A stretch of 64,000 nucleotides of DNA from Microcoleus sp036704825 (GCA_036704825.1 JAUBSN010000002.1:62001-126000); one strand, 5' to 3'; counted from the stretch's first letter, positions 6,930-15,617 are shown. Notes: generated from the sequence alone by a model not told the origin. A program made the numbers and translations.

Positions 6930-9713
6930 GGTTTTTCCCTCTGGTTCAAAGTAGTAGTAAAAATTTAGGTACAGGCGGATTTTGGCAATGGGGACGGACT
7001 CAATTTTGTCTTGTTTCCGCAGCCATTTATTCAGGTAGTGAAAGACATAAAGAGGACTGGTTTCTAAATCGCGTGCTAAATCTGACAATTTCCCCCAGTC
7101 GGGATTGCCATCTTTTTTGCGGTTGACTTCTAAGTGGATGCAGTAAGCGGCACTTAAAGCATTTAGCGGTGATAATTTAGGCGGAGTTGATGGCGGAGGC
7201 AAAATGCCGTCTAAGCGATATTCATCTTGCTTAATCAGAGAACAAATTGCTTGATGTTCGCCATCAATCACAACGGTTTTTTCAAAATCTGCACCGCTAA
7301 TGAATGGCGGTACTGGCGACTCGGATGCAACGGTTTTGACATCGAGAATTAGCGGTAAAGCAAAGGCTAACCAAGCTGGCATTACCCAAGATTCCGTATC
7401 GGTGGCATCTTTTCCTGGTGGCAATGCTAGGAAGAAAAAGGTCAGCGGTTGATTGTCGGGATAGCTGATCTTGAAAGTGCGATCTTCTTCTGATTGCAAA
7501 TTCTCCTGAATCAATAATGAATCAACCTGTTGATAATTGTCAAGGGTAAAATTAGCAATTTGTTTCTCAGTAATCAAATGCTTGCGGATATCAGCATCAA
7601 ATCGCGTTCTGGCAATCCAACTGTAAGCTTTCTGAAGAAACTTGTTGGTTTCGGGAGTAAAGAAGTAAGCTGGGTAAAGATAGAGATAGCGATATTTGCG
7701 CCCTTCAAAGTCTCCTCCGGTGGCATTGGTTTGATTCATCAAAATTTGTCTCAACATAATCTCGATCGACCAAATTGAGCAAATCTGACGCTTGGCAGCT
7801 TGCGCGTTAAATAAAATTTGGCGGTTGCTGTAAACTTGGGGAGTAAATAAAGTCGCCGCTTCCATTTGTTCCGTTACAGTGTAAGCCGAACTAGACATCG
7901 CACAAACATTTTCACGTCCTCTCCCTGTGATTTTTGCCGCACTGTACCGCGCCAATTCTAGTAAAAACGGATCGGTTTCTGGTTTGACAACTGCCCCCGT
8001 TGGTAAGGAAACAATGCGGCTGACATAAGTCCGCAAATCGTTCCAGCCGTCGGAAATTTCAAACTTTTCGGCGATGGGTTTGATGAGAGTGACTGCACAT
8101 TCAACCATATCGGTTAAAACCGCGCGCACGTGAGTTTCATCTAATCCTTTATTTCGTTCAAAATACTGTGCAGCTAAGTAATACCAATCCAGAGGAACGC
8201 CGCCTGTTTTTTTGAGAGATTGAATTGCTTTTAAAGCGGGGATTTGGTCGGGTAAACCTAAATGTTCCGCAAGTTTTTGAGTCAAATCTAATTCCGGCGG
8301 GCTTTGCCGTTTAGCTTTGGGCAATTCTTTCTGAGAATCACTCAAGCGTTCCTGCCATTTATTCCAAATACCCCGACATAGGATATCCCCAAATTCGGCT
8401 ACCCTATCAATCCGATAATCTTCGGGAAATTCTAGATTCAATTCACCTGGTAAATCTCCATCTTTTTGGAAACTTAGCAAGCTGTCGCTGCGCTTTTTGG
8501 CAGAGGATGCTTTGGTGCTGGGAATGAGTTTGCAAGCTGCTTCGATGGTGACTCCCATGAGTTCGATTATATCAAAAAACAGCCAATAGAATTCACCAAA
8601 TTTAAAGCCTTTTCCGTCTCGGCTAAATCCTGTTGTTTTGAGCTTCAATCTCTCTGCACAAAGGTTCTTGATTTTGGCGATAACTTGGTTAGGAATTTCA
8701 GCAGTTTCAATAGCCGGTGCATTGGTTTTAGCTAGATAAACAGCACCATCTGGCAAGTACAGCAGCGGCGTATAGAACTCGCTGGGATGAGCGTCCATTA
8801 GAGCATTGTTAATGATATTTGTCAATACTCCGCGATTATCTGAAAGCGAGTGATAGCTAAATTTAAGTTGTCCGTTGCTAAGAGAATTCAAAACTTCAGA
8901 TAAACCGTTAGATTCTGCATCGCTGGGATGTTTGATAACTGAGGCGAATAAGTCTGAGAGTCTGACTAAATTGGCTATAGTTCCTCTGATTCTACCATCG
9001 AGTTTAGGCTGCAATCCGCGAATTTCAAGACCGCGATCGCTATCATGTTTGACTCCGGCATTGTTGCTCATCCACACAAGATCGTCGATGTGCGATCGCC
9101 AATTGTCGCCTAATAAACTATCTAATCCAAGTTGTTGAATTTTGAGAGCAACATAATCGCGTCCAAAATTGGGGGCTTCGTCTTTATGAGGTGGTTTGTC
9201 TCGCCAGTCTCGGTTGGCAAATTTTCCCTCTAAATCGTTAGTTTTCAGCCATTTACAATAATCTGGAAACTTATCGAAGTCGTGCAGGATGTACGATGCT
9301 ACGAACAAAGCTGTTTCTGTTTCACCGCAGTTGCGTTTAACAGGATTGGTTTCAGGTGTATCTGTCTTGAGTTTCTTGAGAATTCGGTAAGTTGGGAATA
9401 AGCCGTTAAGCAGGTGAGAAGTAAAGGATTGATCGTGTTTGCTGCGCTCGACGTTGTTGCCTTTTGCGCGCATATCTTCTGTAAATTGACCGCCTTTGGC
9501 TGTGGCTCCAACTAGCTGCTGAATCAGTTTTGGTAGGACATTTTCGGCGAAAGATGTTAAAAGTCGGTCGCCCTCATTTCCTTCTGCTTCTCGAATGGCT
9601 TCTTTAAACAGTCGAACTGTCAAAAGTTCGTATTTTGCAGGAGTTTCACTGTCATCATCATCATCTGGAGAATGCAGCCATTTATAAAGTTCATAAATTT
9701 CCTCTTCATTCAT
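6435..9713 (-). CDS. cas10d: Type I-D large subunit Cas10d (Csc3) with HD nuclease domain
   Basis: This 1,092-residue protein is the signature of type I-D. The N-terminal HD nuclease motif is at about H144-D145 (YILHDFDKFPDY), with another HD pair at H93-D94 (SKHDQSF). In I-D the HD domain sits on Cas10d rather than on Cas3, which fits the helicase-only cas3' in this operon. It acts in target recognition and DNA cleavage. Its ATG overlaps the stop of the DUF5615 gene as ATGA (9710-9713), so the two are translationally coupled. The C-terminal 164 residues form a helical region that probably doubles as the small subunit from an internal start. Confidence 0.95.
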   Translation of the reverse strand: MNEEEIYELYKWLHSPDDDDDSETPAKYELLTVRLFKEAIREAEGNEGDRLLTSFAENVLPKLIQQLVGATAKGGQFTEDMRAKGNNVERSKHDQSFTSHLLNGLFPTYRILKKLKTDTPETNPVKRNCGETETALFVASYILHDFDKFPDYCKWLKTNDLEGKFANRDWRDKPPHKDEAPNFGRDYVALKIQQLGLDSLLGDNWRSHIDDLVWMSNNAGVKHDSDRGLEIRGLQPKLDGRIRGTIANLVRLSDLFASVIKHPSDAESNGLSEVLNSLSNGQLKFSYHSLSDNRGVLTNIINNALMDAHPSEFYTPLLYLPDGAVYLAKTNAPAIETAEIPNQVIAKIKNLCAERLKLKTTGFSRDGKGFKFGEFYWLFFDIIELMGVTIEAACKLIPSTKASSAKKRSDSLLSFQKDGDLPGELNLEFPEDYRIDRVAEFGDILCRGIWNKWQERLSDSQKELPKAKRQSPPELDLTQKLAEHLGLPDQIPALKAIQSLKKTGGVPLDWYYLAAQYFERNKGLDETHVRAVLTDMVECAVTLIKPIAEKFEISDGWNDLRTYVSRIVSLPTGAVVKPETDPFLLELARYSAAKITGRGRENVCAMSSSAYTVTEQMEAATLFTPQVYSNRQILFNAQAAKRQICSIWSIEIMLRQILMNQTNATGGDFEGRKYRYLYLYPAYFFTPETNKFLQKAYSWIARTRFDADIRKHLITEKQIANFTLDNYQQVDSLLIQENLQSEEDRTFKISYPDNQPLTFFFLALPPGKDATDTESWVMPAWLAFALPLILDVKTVASESPVPPFISGADFEKTVVIDGEHQAICSLIKQDEYRLDGILPPPSTPPKLSPLNALSAAYCIHLEVNRKKDGNPDWGKLSDLARDLETSPLYVFHYLNKWLRKQDKIESVPIAKIRLYLNFYYYFEPEGKTVNQMRELTELYRRFYRAKSQYAKANAVLKPIDEAADVILKFDKALANNTESLTDIVGGRLSKLMNNVRRRAAEGKPTLAFVDGKWKPALNSEEERQAIYDFAKYFVEVIFNGSLKGDRARLAGTQLNLIRDTCDYLYRLEDDKERRERKQEEPDEVPETETELA

Positions 9714-10093
9714 GATTCTGTTTCCTCTGGTTCAGTGGGTTGATATTCCTGAATCGTACCCTGTCGAATAATCCACAATTTCCCAAAAACTTCGGCTTGC
9801 TCTAATCCTAGGATTAACGTTTCTATTGCTTCTCTCCACTCTGTAAAATTGGCACGAGATGTTAGCCGAATTACAACAATCCCCGCATACTCAGATGGAT
9901 TAAACCGCATCCGATTGCCAAATCCGCGATCGGCAGTAACTAAACATCTTTCCTCTTGACGGCAAACATTAATCAGTTCCACATCGGGTGCCGAAGTCAA
10001 ACCTTGGTTTGGTACTGTTTCTACGTCATGCCCTGCCAAACGTAAAAAGGTAACAACGCGAAGATCGACATTTTCATCTAGCTTTAACTTCAC
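9710..10093 (-). CDS. DUF5615 PIN-like protein, probable toxin
   Basis: This is a 127-residue protein when started at the GTG at 10093, which has AAGGAGGAAG just upstream. It begins KLKLDENVDLRVVTFLRLAGHDVETV. Asp in LDEN, Asp/Glu in APDVELINVC and Asp in LVTADRGFG are the acidic residues of PIN-like (Mut7-C type) nucleases of DUF5615. The family is usually paired with a DUF433 antitoxin, as here. The start overlaps the DUF433 stop as GTGA, and the stop overlaps the cas10d start as ATGA, so it is locked into the cas operon. RNase activity is presumed from the family, not shown. Confidence 0.85.
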   Translation of the reverse strand: MKLKLDENVDLRVVTFLRLAGHDVETVPNQGLTSAPDVELINVCRQEERCLVTADRGFGNRMRFNPSEYAGIVVIRLTSRANFTEWREAIETLILGLEQAEVFGKLWIIRQGTIQEYQPTEPEETES

Positions 10094-10350
10094 GTAGTTG
10101 CTTCCTCCTTTTTTCCTAATGGAATGTCGGTATAATAATCTCGCGTTACTTCGGCACCGTAAGCAATACAAGCGAATACATCGTCTCTTTCTATGCTGGG
10201 ATATGCTTCTAGAATTTCCTCAACAGTCATTCCTCCCGCTAGGTAGTCAAGGATTAGGGAAACCCAAATCCGATGGCCGCGAATGCAAGGTTTTCCAAAA
10301 CAGATATTTGGATCGATCGAGATTCGGGACAGTAAATTATCTCTAGTCAC
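10090..10350 (-). CDS. DUF433 protein, probable antitoxin of the PIN-like toxin
   Basis: This is an 86-residue protein if it starts at the GTG at 10350, which has GGAG about 10 nt upstream. An ATG at 10398 would give 102 residues and overlap the end of cas3' by 20 bp. The core RISIDPNICFGKPCIRGHRI followed by LAGGMTVEEILEAYPSIERDDV is the DUF433 signature, a winged-helix-like antitoxin domain. The stop overlaps the start of the toxin gene. It presumably neutralises the DUF5615 protein and may bind the promoter. Its placement between cas3' and cas10d is unusual. Confidence 0.87.
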   Translation of the reverse strand: MTRDNLLSRISIDPNICFGKPCIRGHRIWVSLILDYLAGGMTVEEILEAYPSIERDDVFACIAYGAEVTRDYYTDIPLGKKEEATT

Positions 10351-10378
10351 GGTAGTGTTTCTCCAGTAACGTACATCT

Positions 10379-12484
10379 TTAGCATATCCAACCTTCATCC
10401 TGCTGCGGTTTCCAGTGCCAAATCAGCGTCTCCAGCAACAGCGCCGATCGCCCAAATGCTATGGTGTAATTCGGTTTACCATCAAATCGATCGCTCAAAG
10501 CATAGGCTTGGAAATGCACGGGCAATCCACACTTGGCTCGCAAAGTAGCGCGATCGCGATCGGAAACAAAGCACACCAACCCCCGATTAGATAATTTGCG
10601 GCTAATCTCGTTAGTTCCTCCTGTCACTTCCAAACCTTTAAGAATTTGTACTTTGCCGGATTTAGCAATCTCGCTGAGGTCATCTCGCGAGCAATAAAAC
10701 TGCCAATCTTCTCGCAAGTCCCGATATCCAGTCAATTTCAAATAACACAAAGCTTTCTCAAAACGGCTGACTGCTAACCCGGCTTTTTTAGCTCCCTCCA
10801 TAAAGTCGGCGCTTGTCATCAACTCAAAATGAAAGTTACTGAGTAAACTGGGGAGATTGTAAGTTTTAAACCTTTCTTTCTCAGGCTCGTCGGGATTAGT
10901 AATGTCATAAATCCCGCAATCTAGCTGGCTGATACCGCGAAAACTTCGAGCCTCCTCAATAATTTTCTTTTTCTCTTTTTCCATACAGCGGAAAAGCTGC
11001 GCTCGCATCTGTTTAATCGTAACTCCCAAAGCTTGCTGAATATCGGCTGCAAAATTATCGGCTGCTTCGGGATACTTGGTTTTCATCTGATAATTTCTTT
11101 CTAACTCAAAATGCACGCAAGCTGACTGAATTCCGCCCCAGCGTTTGGGATATTGCTTAAACTCGTTGACATAGCCGTAATGCTGGCGGATAGCCTCGGA
11201 CAAACTAATGCGATCGCGCGTTTCGCCATCTTGCAGCGGGTGATTTTGGGCCTCAAACAGCCTTTCTATAATAAAGTTGGGTAGCAAGGCATAAGCTTGA
11301 TAAATGTCAAAGCCAGGATGTCTCCCCAACCTGCCAAAACGCTGAATAAAATTCCCCGCATCCGCCGCTTCAAATACTAAAAAGTTAATCCGAAAGTCAA
11401 CCCCCACATCAATTGTCGATGTTCCCAGAAGTAAATCAGCATCTTCAACAGATTTAGATTTCTCTGTCTCGCCAGTCAATCCGGTATTTTCTCGGACTTT
11501 CAATCCCAGCGGTTCAAAAATTGCTTTAAACTTAGGCACTAAAGTTTTAACAGCGGCGATCGAGTTGAGAATGATTGCGCCTTTACTCCCTGGATTATCT
11601 TGAAAAAATTTCAAAATCGTTGTTTCGGCATTTTCGACAATCCAGTTATAACTGGAACGCAGATTGGGTTCTAACTTTTGCGGAAAACTCAAGTTAATCG
11701 GATAACTAATCTGCCGCCAGTTGTCGCCGGCTGCAAACTGATAACCTCCCTGCTTGACTGGATCGATTATCCGATACTTTAACCCAGCCTTGGAAAACCC
11801 CTCTTCCAACAACTCGTTTGGCGTAGCAGAGAGGAATAAAAATTTTTTGCCGGGAAATGTGTGCTTAATTAACAGGATGGCATTGATGACGCTGGTAATT
11901 TGAGGAGATGAGAAGATGTGGAATTCGTCAAAGATAAATAGTTTGTAGTTGTCGTCTATCTTGGCAAACAGGCGATCGGGGTTATCTCCTTTGCCTTCTT
12001 TGTTGCGCCGCAAATAGCGGAAGTCGTGGATGTAATGAAAGATGTCGGGATTTGTCAGCAAAATCTCTGAGTTGTCGGCGCGATCGCACAATCCTGCTAA
12101 TTTTGAAGAAAGTTTATTTGTGGCAATAAAATCCTCAAGAATCGCCGCATTCAAACGATAAATTTGCGGGTCGTTTTCCGGTTTAAAAAGTGCTTTGTAG
12201 CCTCTTACCTGTTTTTCCTGATCGCGCGCCAGTTCGTTTGTCGGGTACATTGCTAAAGTGTACGTGCGATTGGTCACGCCTGCCAGAAAAGCTGCTAAAC
12301 TTTTACCGTCCCCTGTCATTGCTGTATTGAAGACAACATCAATAGTTGGGTCTTTCAATGCTTCGTAGGTTTCGACTTGATGCCGCGAGAGTCCGTCCCA
12401 GCCCCCAGGTAAGGTAATGCCTGATGGAAGCGTTTGGGCGGGACATGAGTACACGGGTTTAAGAGTTATAGAATAATTTGCCAT
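10379..12484 (-). CDS. cas3: Type I-D helicase Cas3' (no HD domain)
   Basis: This 701-residue superfamily 2 helicase has Walker A-type TAMTGDGKS (K61), motif II DEFH (186-189, in place of the usual DEAH/DECH), motif III SAT (219-221) and a C-terminal QRFGRLGRHPGFD motif VI. There is no HD nuclease domain; in I-D this is on Cas10d. It is recruited to target-bound Cascade and unwinds DNA. It starts 2 bp after the end of the hepT frame and is followed by the DUF433/DUF5615 pair, so it is transcribed with both toxin-antitoxin-like modules. Confidence 0.93.
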   Translation of the reverse strand: MANYSITLKPVYSCPAQTLPSGITLPGGWDGLSRHQVETYEALKDPTIDVVFNTAMTGDGKSLAAFLAGVTNRTYTLAMYPTNELARDQEKQVRGYKALFKPENDPQIYRLNAAILEDFIATNKLSSKLAGLCDRADNSEILLTNPDIFHYIHDFRYLRRNKEGKGDNPDRLFAKIDDNYKLFIFDEFHIFSSPQITSVINAILLIKHTFPGKKFLFLSATPNELLEEGFSKAGLKYRIIDPVKQGGYQFAAGDNWRQISYPINLSFPQKLEPNLRSSYNWIVENAETTILKFFQDNPGSKGAIILNSIAAVKTLVPKFKAIFEPLGLKVRENTGLTGETEKSKSVEDADLLLGTSTIDVGVDFRINFLVFEAADAGNFIQRFGRLGRHPGFDIYQAYALLPNFIIERLFEAQNHPLQDGETRDRISLSEAIRQHYGYVNEFKQYPKRWGGIQSACVHFELERNYQMKTKYPEAADNFAADIQQALGVTIKQMRAQLFRCMEKEKKKIIEEARSFRGISQLDCGIYDITNPDEPEKERFKTYNLPSLLSNFHFELMTSADFMEGAKKAGLAVSRFEKALCYLKLTGYRDLREDWQFYCSRDDLSEIAKSGKVQILKGLEVTGGTNEISRKLSNRGLVCFVSDRDRATLRAKCGLPVHFQAYALSDRFDGKPNYTIAFGRSALLLETLIWHWKPQQDEGWIC

Positions 12485-12486
12485 TT

Positions 12487-12942
12487 TTAATCTATTCCCG
12501 ATCTATTATTGTCTCGAATTGAATCTAGATAAGTAGTGACTTGCCGTTGATACATCGGGTATTTCTGCAATACAATATCGATCGATTGATGCACTTTGAC
12601 AGGATCGATTTCCTCATACAAATGTACCAGACGGTTACGCAAAACACCGGATTGAGATAGGATTCTAGCTAACTCTGCTGTTATAATGCCACAGTTGCTA
12701 ACTTCTATAAACACATCAAAGTTGCTATTTGGTTGCTGGACTTCCAATCGTTTGAGTAAATATCGATTGACATCAATTGCAACTTGAATAATCAGTTGCA
12801 ACAATCGTTCGATTGTTAATTGCTTTCCCCGATCGCTAAGATATTATTCTAAAGTAATCGACTCAAAAGAACTTAAACTCTCTAGATAGTCTGTCATAAA
12901 ATCCAGCTTAGCGAGGACTATCGCAGGTTCAATCTCCTTCAT
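12487..12942 (-). pseudogene. hepT: HepT-type toxin gene interrupted by an in-frame TAA
   Basis: A single frame runs from the ATG at 12942 to 12487 (about 150 sense codons, the normal HepT length) but has a TAA at 12846-12844, codon 33. Before it one reads MKEIEPAIVLAKLDFMTDYL; after it YLSDRGKQLTIERLLQ and the toxin motif RNRLVHLY, a full RX4HXY (HEPN RNase site plus the Tyr that MntA AMPylates). CAA to TAA is the simplest origin. The ATG overlaps the mntA stop as ATGA. A shortened product from the TTG at 12804 would lack the first helices. It could be a pseudogene, a sequencing error or a read-through case. Confidence 0.85.
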
Positions 12943-13391
12943 ACTCCCCTCCTTTGCAACGCTACCTCGATTTTTTGTCGCAGATTATGGCGCAGCATTT
13001 CTAGTTCTGCATCAGTCATCAAGCATTGTTGTTTAAAAGCTTCAAATTTACCTGATTCTGATTCGTACAGTAAAATTCCATCTCGCGCCACAAAATGAGC
13101 AATTAGCGACGAACAGCGATGTAATTCCACAACATCAATTTCATCACTATTGATTCCAAAAACTTCACCCAAAATTCCGGGAACTTCAAACCAAGCAAAT
13201 CCTCTATCTTTGCAAGACGCTTGTCTAAGTTCCTCATCGTAAAGTGCGGCAAAATCCCAATCACTTTTGGCATGAGTATCGCCTCTGGCACGAGAACCAA
13301 AGAGAATTAGCATTTTGAGGTAAGGAATTTGTTCGGGAAGTTGTGAAGCAATTTCCTGAAGTTCAGTCAGCGTTGGGGAACTTTGGAGCAT
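12939..13391 (-). CDS. mntA: MntA-type nucleotidyltransferase antitoxin
   Basis: This 150-residue minimal nucleotidyltransferase has an intact GSX10DXD motif (GSRARGDTHAKSDWD) and a third acidic residue downstream in DEIDVVEL. Family members AMPylate the Tyr of the HepT RX4HXY motif and so neutralise the toxin. It is the first gene of the leftward operon that contains all cas genes, and overlaps hepT by 4 bp. The ATG at 13391 is preferred over an upstream TTG at 13436 because the nucleotidyltransferase fold begins soon after it, although no strong ribosome binding site is visible. Confidence 0.88.
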   Translation of the reverse strand: MLQSSPTLTELQEIASQLPEQIPYLKMLILFGSRARGDTHAKSDWDFAALYDEELRQASCKDRGFAWFEVPGILGEVFGINSDEIDVVELHRCSSLIAHFVARDGILLYESESGKFEAFKQQCLMTDAELEMLRHNLRQKIEVALQRRGV

Positions 13392-13694
13392 GGTTAACTT
13401 TTGTAGGGTAAACAAATTCGAGGACGAGGACAGCAAATTTTCTGTCGAGCTCGGAGTTTGCCTCTGGCACTTTATCTTTACAGGGAGATGGGAAGAAAAT
13501 TTTCCCCAACCCCTGGCAAAATAGCCTTACACCCTATTATTGACGTTCAGCAACAATCGGTTTCGTGCTACTGCCGGCTCAGGTGGCGTTTCTCAAGCTG
13601 ATAGCCTTTGTTCTCTCGGCGATTTGTACTTGCACTAAAATTATATTTGCATTGAAAACCAAATCTGTCAAGTATGTAGTTACACTTTTGTTGA
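13392..13694. promoter_or_regulatory. Divergent promoter region for the cas operon and the WYL regulator
   Basis: About 300 bp separates the mntA start (minus) from the WYL gene start (plus). Both promoters, and probably the WYL operator, should lie here. I see no clear consensus -10/-35 pair and no perfect operator palindrome. Confidence 0.5.
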
Positions 13695-14546
13695 ATGCCC
13701 CGCAAAAAAGAGACAATTACACTTTCAATTCCGACCGGAACCAAAGAACAGCTAGAGGCGATCGCCCTTCGCCTCGGTATCTTATGGGGCAAAAGTCCCA
13801 GTGTATCTGGGTTGCTGGTCGCGATCGCCCAACAAAAAATCGAAGTGGGCGAACCCTTTACCCTAAATTCAGTGCAGGTACAATCCTTGAACAAAGCCGT
13901 CAAATTCCTCAACGACTCCGGCGAAGTCGAAGCCGCCCAGATCGTCATGGCATTACTTTTGGACAAAGCCAATCTGGAAACCCCTTTCCGGCAAAAGTTG
14001 CTCGAACAAGTCAACCAAACTGCCGAAGCGTGGCGGCTTCGACTCAATCAACTGATTGACGATCACCAACCGTTCAGACTGTTTTACCAGTCAGGCAAAG
14101 ACAAAGTGAGCGAATTTACTGCCCGCAGTGCCAAAATTCGCCTCTACGACAAGCGCCTGTACCTAGAAATCTGGTGCGACGATGCTGACTCCAGAGAAAT
14201 CCCGGAATTAGCTCACAATCGGTGTTTGCGCTTAGACAAGATTGTTAACTTGTTACCTGCAAGTGAAAAATGGCGCGAAACCATAGACTATCTAGAAGTA
14301 CACTTACACTTTTGGAGGGGATTGGCTGGGAACTATGAATTCAAAGCGGATGAAGATGTGGCAAATGAAATGGTGGGAGACGTGCGCCATGTAGTGAAGC
14401 GGGTATCCAGCCGATTCTGGCTGTTCCGAGATGTGTTTCGGTACGGCAAAGACTGCGTAATAGTCTCGCCCCAGAATGTGCGCGATCGCTTCCAACAAGA
14501 ACTGATCGACCTCTGCCGCCAGTACAACCTGGAAATCCGCGATTAG
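13695..14546 (+). CDS. WYL-domain transcriptional regulator of the CRISPR locus
   Basis: This is a 283-residue protein. The first 50 residues (KKETITLSIPTGTKEQLEAIA) look like a ribbon-helix-helix DNA-binding segment. The middle and C-terminal parts match the WYL sensor fold (FRLFYQSGKDKVSEFTARSA, LYLEIWCDDAD). It is divergent from the cas operon. In Synechocystis 6803 the WYL protein Sll7009 lies next to the type I-D CRISPR1 locus and is reported as a negative regulator of its crRNA; this protein is inferred to be its counterpart. It may also control the two toxin-antitoxin modules, since they share the operon. Confidence 0.85.
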   Translation: MPRKKETITLSIPTGTKEQLEAIALRLGILWGKSPSVSGLLVAIAQQKIEVGEPFTLNSVQVQSLNKAVKFLNDSGEVEAAQIVMALLLDKANLETPFRQKLLEQVNQTAEAWRLRLNQLIDDHQPFRLFYQSGKDKVSEFTARSAKIRLYDKRLYLEIWCDDADSREIPELAHNRCLRLDKIVNLLPASEKWRETIDYLEVHLHFWRGLAGNYEFKADEDVANEMVGDVRHVVKRVSSRFWLFRDVFRYGKDCVIVSPQNVRDRFQQELIDLCRQYNLEIRD

Positions 14547-14606
14547 AACACGAGATCGAGGAAACGGCAATGCCGTTTCCCTACGGAAATAACAGATTAG
14601 CCGTCC

Positions 14607-14636
14607 AAAAAAAAAGCAGCCGGTAAAGGCTGCTTT
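14607..14636 (-). terminator. Rho-independent terminator
   Basis: AAAGCAGCC (14613-14621) and GGCTGCTTT (14628-14636) form a 9-bp stem with a 6-nt loop. On the minus strand it is followed by a run of nine Ts. It ends the transcript of the 71-residue gene at 14779-14994. It may also act weakly for the WYL gene on the other side. Confidence 0.85.
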
Positions 14637-14778
14637 GACAAATAAACCGTTGTTGAGTTAGAGGAGAAAACTTTTAAATCGAATTCAAATTACCGCTGTT
14701 TCCACTCCTGCCTGAGTTTCCACTATTTTCATCTACCGCTGACTCACCCTGCCTTCAGAACAAAACTTCAAATCCCGA

Positions 14779-14994
14779 TTAGAATGCTGCTGAAAGTTCG
14801 TTGACTACTTTCACTCGGCCTCTGAGCACCGCCCGCAGCAAGCGGTTGACACAGCCTCTGTCTTCGTCATTCAGAGAGTCGTCGAAGGTGGCGGCCATCA
14901 AACCGTAGCGATCCGCCAGAGTCAAAACGCCTGTATCTGTTACAGAAGCGAGGATTTCAGAGATAGCGCCGGGGAGGAGTTGTACGGGGTGCAT
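14779..14994 (-). CDS. Small conserved cyanobacterial protein of unknown function
   Basis: This is a 71-residue protein starting MHPVQLLPGAISEILASVTD, with LTLADRYGLMAATFDDSL and a basic end (RLLRAVLRGRVKVVNEL). There is no signal peptide or membrane segment. The compact alpha-helical look and this N-terminus recall small proteins widespread in cyanobacteria, but I cannot name a function. It is alone in its transcript: a strong terminator follows 140 bp downstream, and grxC is divergent. The ATG at 14994 is clear. Confidence 0.8.
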   Translation of the reverse strand: MHPVQLLPGAISEILASVTDTGVLTLADRYGLMAATFDDSLNDEDRGCVNRLLRAVLRGRVKVVNELSAAF

Positions 14995-15258
14995 GGCAGT
15001 GCGGTTGAATTCGATGTTTTAATCATCTCCTTGTTTCCCGAAAAGATCGGTGACATTGATGAGGTGAGGAAGGTGATTATTTTGGGTGAAAGCCAGTGAT
15101 CTGAGTAGAGTAAAGTTGTGACTTGGGTCACAGCGCCGCAGGTTGCCGCAGCCAATTCCATCCCGCGCCGATTTTTGGGTAGGACGTGGGGCTGACGGCA
15201 TTTCGCTAAAATGATCGTTAATCCCCCAACCAGTTTAATTTTTACCCCGGTACCGAAA

Positions 15259-15573
15259 ATGCTTGACTTTCTCAATCCTCTCTTGGGCCGCAAGCCCGAT
15301 CGCATCAAAGCCAATGTGGAAATCTATACTTGGCAAACCTGTCCCTACTGCATCCGCGCCAAAACTTTGCTGTGGTGGAAAGGCGTAAATTTCACGGAAT
15401 ACAAAATTGATGGCGACGAAGCGGCTAGAAATGCAATGGCCCAACGCGCTAACGGACGCCGCAGCGTGCCCCAAATTTTCATTAACAACCAACACGTAGG
15501 CGGCTGCGATGACATTCACAAACTTGATGCAGAAGGACAGTTAGATCCGCTGCTAGCTCAACCAGCAGTTTAA
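15259..15573 (+). CDS. grxC: Glutaredoxin 3 (GrxC)
   Basis: This is a 104-residue protein with the dithiol active site CPYC in YTWQTCPYCIRAKTLL, the TVPQIF-equivalent cis-Pro loop SVPQIFINNQHVGGCDD, and a glutathione-binding GG. It reduces protein disulfides and glutathione mixed disulfides in the cytoplasm. The ATG at 15259 (MLDFLNPLLGRKPDR) is preferred to an upstream in-frame ATG at 15211, because the upstream residues are not glutaredoxin-like. It converges on menD; a shared hairpin lies between the stops. Confidence 0.93.
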   Translation: MLDFLNPLLGRKPDRIKANVEIYTWQTCPYCIRAKTLLWWKGVNFTEYKIDGDEAARNAMAQRANGRRSVPQIFINNQHVGGCDDIHKLDAEGQLDPLLAQPAV

Positions 15574-15578
15574 ATTAG

Positions 15579-15614
15579 TGTAGGTTGGGTTTCGTTCCAC
15601 CTGCTCAACCTACA
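15579..15614. terminator. Bidirectional hairpin between grxC and menD
   Basis: TGTAGGTTG (15579-15587) pairs perfectly with CAACCTACA (15606-15614). It sits between two converging genes, just 5 bp from the grxC stop. The GTAGGTTGGGTT core resembles a repeated element common in cyanobacterial genomes, here probably used as a terminator. Confidence 0.65.
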
Positions 15615-15617
15615 AAT

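Noticed and set aside
13565..14059. Frames on both strands overlapping the WYL regulator
   Set aside because: They overlap a clear gene in another frame and show shadow composition without any domain.
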